From assembly GCA_051294375.1 (NCBI GenBank), contig CM119269.1, positions 13,867,166-13,931,165 of the forward strand: a DNA stretch of 64,000 bases, written 5' to 3'. This document shows, one piece after another, positions 61,593-64,000 of the stretch. This stretch comes from Paraspadella gotoi. Taxonomy: Eukaryota > Chaetognatha. The translations under genes were made by a program, and so were the position numbers. Below the pieces are notes generated by a model that was not told the DNA's origin, made no database searches, and saw only the letters and a list, made by a program, of their open reading frames with translations. Numbering within the stretch: the first letter of the stretch is position 1; every line of letters starts with the position of its first letter.

Positions 61593-63260
61593 TTGATACA
61601 GCGTGCTTAACGCCTTCACCGACAGTTATTCAGACCTTACCATTTCCGCTCACACTCACTCACCCTCACCCCGCTTCGGTCCCAATCCCACCCAGGGGTC
61701 TCTCGGAGTCAAATCCATTTCACCCACCAAAATTGGCAGTGAAAATCAAAAGCAAACAAAAACGTTATTGTTTGTCGCTGATAGAGAGAGANNNNNNNNN
61801 NNNNNNNNNNNNNNNNNNNNNNNNNNNNNNNNNNNNNNNNNNNNNNNNNNNNNNNNNNNNNNNNNNNNNNNNNNNNNNNNNNNNNNNNNNNNNNNNNNNN
61901 NNNNNNNNNNNNNNNNNNNNNNNNNNNNNNNNNNNGAGAGAGAGAGGAAAAAAAATCAATTTTAGAAAAGGCACGAAGAAGATGATTTTTGAGAAAAGTC
62001 CCGAAAAAAATGGATTCTCCGCTTTATCTGTCTCTCTCTTTTACTGTCTTTGTCTCTCTCTCTATCACTCTCCCTCGTTCTTTTTTTTCTTTTCTTTTAT
62101 CTAAGTTTGTTTTGGTTTTTGTTTACTTGGTGATTGCTAATTTCTAAGTACATTACGTATATAACTTTTTTGTTATCCTAAATTGGGATGGAGAACTTAA
62201 TCTGTCTAAAGTCTTGAGGTTTGTTTATTAACTAATTAATAATTTTCAAATAATCTTACAATATAGATACGAAGACACTATTTTCAGAGTCCCCTTAACT
62301 AACAGAACCTCCCCTTTAAGCTCTTCTTCACTCCCGCACTCCCCGTTCCAAGAGAAAAAGAGCGATATTGGTCAAATATGGCGAGAATCCGAGATCATCG
62401 AAAAAGTCGCATTTTTCTGTTGACAAAAAAGCGAATCAAATCCCAATCAACAAACAAGACTGAGATCGGGTTACAGCCGTGGCGAGAAAGGAAAGGGAGG
62501 AAAGGAGAGAAAGCGANNNNNNNNNNGTCCTTCGCCAATCGCGACGACAGACGGTGACATCTGTTGAACAGATGCTATCTCTTCGACGCCGAGGCCNNNN
62601 NNNNNNNNNNNNNNNNNNNNNNNNNNNNNNNNNNNNNNNNNNNNNNNNNNNNNNNNNNNNNNNNNNNNNNNNNNNNNNNNNNNNNNNNNNNNNNNNNNNN
62701 NNNNNNNNNNNNNNNNNNNNNNNNNNNNNNNNNNNNNNNNNNNNNNNNNNNNNNNNNNNNNNNNNNNNNNNNNNNNNNNNNNNNNNNNNNNNNNNNNNNN
62801 NNNNNNNNNNNNNNNNNNNNNNNNNNNNNNNNNNNNNNNNNNNNNNNNNNNNNNNNNNNNNNNNNNNNNNNNNNNNNNNNNNNCCGACCTCACCCGACGA
62901 CAAGTCACCCACCTCACCTTTCCTTTCTCAATCCGCATGCCATTCAAACCGCGAAAAATCGAAACTTAGTCGCTGCGATTGAAAAAAGGTAAGTGAAGGT
63001 GAGTGAAGCCTAAATGACGCACGCGACTTTGGAGATGAAAGAAAAATATAGTGAGGATTTGAAAGAAAGGGGGAAAGGGNNNNNNNNNNNNNNNNNNNNN
63101 NNNNNNNNNNNNNNNNNNNNNNNNNNNNNNNNNNNNNNNNNNNNNNNNNNNNNNNNNNNNNNNNNNNNNNNNNNNNNNNNNNNNNNNNNNNNNNNNNNNN
63201 NNNNNNNNNNNNNNNNNNNNNNNNNCTCTTTTCCCTAATCGACACGCGAGGTCATTTTTT
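61593..63260. other. Gap-rich intergenic DNA
   Basis: N runs at 61,792-61,935, 62,517-62,526, 62,597-62,883 and 63,080-63,225, several bordered by GA tracts. The sequence between them (for example 62,100-62,460) shows no supported exon. Confidence 0.5.
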
Positions 63261-63266
63261 TTGTTT

Positions 63267-63767
63267 TTATTTTTTTTCCGATAAAATTTCTTTGAAAAAC
63301 CTCGACACACGTGATCTTAACTGCGACGCACGTGAATCGCGCGTGATTTCGAATCGATCGCGCGCCGACGAGAGGATCGATCGTCGGATCGAATTCGGCG
63401 CCGAAGATCGAGATTTCGGCGCGCGCCTTTTTTTTTTCAGGCGCGTGTCAATCGTGATCGACGTCAGCCCGGCGCGGATTTTGTGGGACGCGTGTTGTCG
63501 ATAGATGGCGGTGATCGGCGATCGGCGTTGGCCATCGGCGTTGGCGACTGGCGTTGTCGATTGGTGCACTTGATTTACTTCCCTGATTGGCGTTTTCGAT
63601 TGGCGTTCTCGATTGACGTTCGCGATTGGCGTTCTCGATTGGCGTTCTCGATTGACCTTCTTGCTTGGCGTTCTCGATTGGCGTTCTAGATTAGCATGCT
63701 CGATTGGCGCTCTTAATTGGCCTTCTCGATCGGCGTTCGCGATTTTCTCGATCAATTTCGAAAACAT
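63267..63767 (-). CDS. Hypothetical basic repeat protein, 166 codons
   Basis: An uninterrupted ATG-to-stop frame on the minus strand (ATG 63,767-63,765). The first half consists of 10-residue repeats such as VNRERQSRTP, encoded by a 15-nt DNA repeat (plus strand GATTGGCGTTCTC, about 63,480-63,745) read twice per peptide unit. The second half is non-repetitive, Arg/Ser-rich and basic, ending RVSRFFKEILSEKK. No signal peptide, membrane segment or known domain was seen. The open frame may be a by-product of a repeat whose length is a multiple of three, but the 85-codon non-repetitive half is also open. Function unknown. Confidence 0.3.
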   Translation of the reverse strand: MFSKLIEKIANADREGQLRAPIEHANLERQSRTPSKKVNRERQSRTPIANVNRERQSKTPIREVNQVHQSTTPVANADGQRRSPITAIYRQHASHKIRAGLTSITIDTRLKKKRRAPKSRSSAPNSIRRSILSSARDRFEITRDSRASQLRSRVSRFFKEILSEKK

Positions 63768-64000
63768 ACTTTGTGAGTCAGTATCCTAATGCAAAATAGG
63801 GTCCATTTTAAAATTGGTAAATAATCGATATGAAACTCATCGAATAAATCACCTCCTAATTTCGTAACATTCATCTTTCTTGTTTTAAATGTAATCGAGA
63901 AATATTAAAATACTGTTATTTACGAGAAAGAAATTAGTAGATGAAGAAAATCGATGCATCGTCATCTCTAACTTTTGTTTATTCACATTCGTTGAGGGAG
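63768..64000. other. AT-rich intergenic DNA
   Basis: No recognised feature to the window end. Confidence 0.5.

Overview
This 64 kb window is nuclear DNA from an animal, most likely an invertebrate and probably an arthropod. The evidence is a spliced, minus-strand gene of the GT17 family (beta-1,4-mannosyl-glycoprotein 4-beta-N-acetylglucosaminyltransferase, GnT-III/MGAT3-like), GT-AG introns, AT-rich intergenic DNA and very dense microsatellites. The microsatellites are (GA)n/(TC)n, (GAC)n/(GTC)n, (GGA)n, (GAAA)n and (GGAA)n. No CRISPR array, rRNA, convincing tRNA or bacterial-type operon was seen. The species cannot be named from this sequence. The simple-repeat load would suit a crustacean, but that is a guess. 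The assembly is a draft: about twenty N runs, most of them inside purine or pyrimidine tracts, and several segments repeated in a way that looks like misassembly. Layout: positions 1-15,800 hold no recognisable gene. They carry a 370 bp direct repeat (1-374 and 5619-5993), a 43 bp-arm foldback, minisatellites and microsatellites. Positions 15,806-26,660 are two tandem versions (P, then Q) of one 3.7 kb locus. P carries a 2,362 bp insertion with an 8 bp target-site duplication that is absent from Q, and a 1.5 kb homopolymer-like C/G block. Positions 26,660-27,760 are AT-rich without a gene. Positions 28,102-33,023 (minus) hold the GnT-III-like gene in its best copy (copy A), with seven coding exons whose splice phases all agree apart from one missing base in exon 3. 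Positions 33,155-35,603 (plus) hold a divergently transcribed small gene of unknown function, for which the last two exons are well supported. Copies B (38,253-48,185) and C (48,211-about 58,150) repeat the A locus. B and C are identical to each other over about 9.7 kb, yet differ from A by a small indel every few tens of bases, as uncorrected long reads would. The three copies are therefore probably one real locus. Positions 58,150-64,000 are again repeats and gaps, plus one intact 166-codon minus-strand reading frame of 10-residue repeats near the right end. The enzyme encoded by the main gene would act in the Golgi, adding the bisecting GlcNAc to the core beta-mannose of N-glycans. The most interesting structural feature is that two of its introns are built from degenerate tandem copies of the adjacent exon end or 5' splice site. 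In one of them an upstream-equivalent donor exactly 57 nt further on is still in frame. The other notable feature is the transposon-like insertion that has an empty site within the same window.
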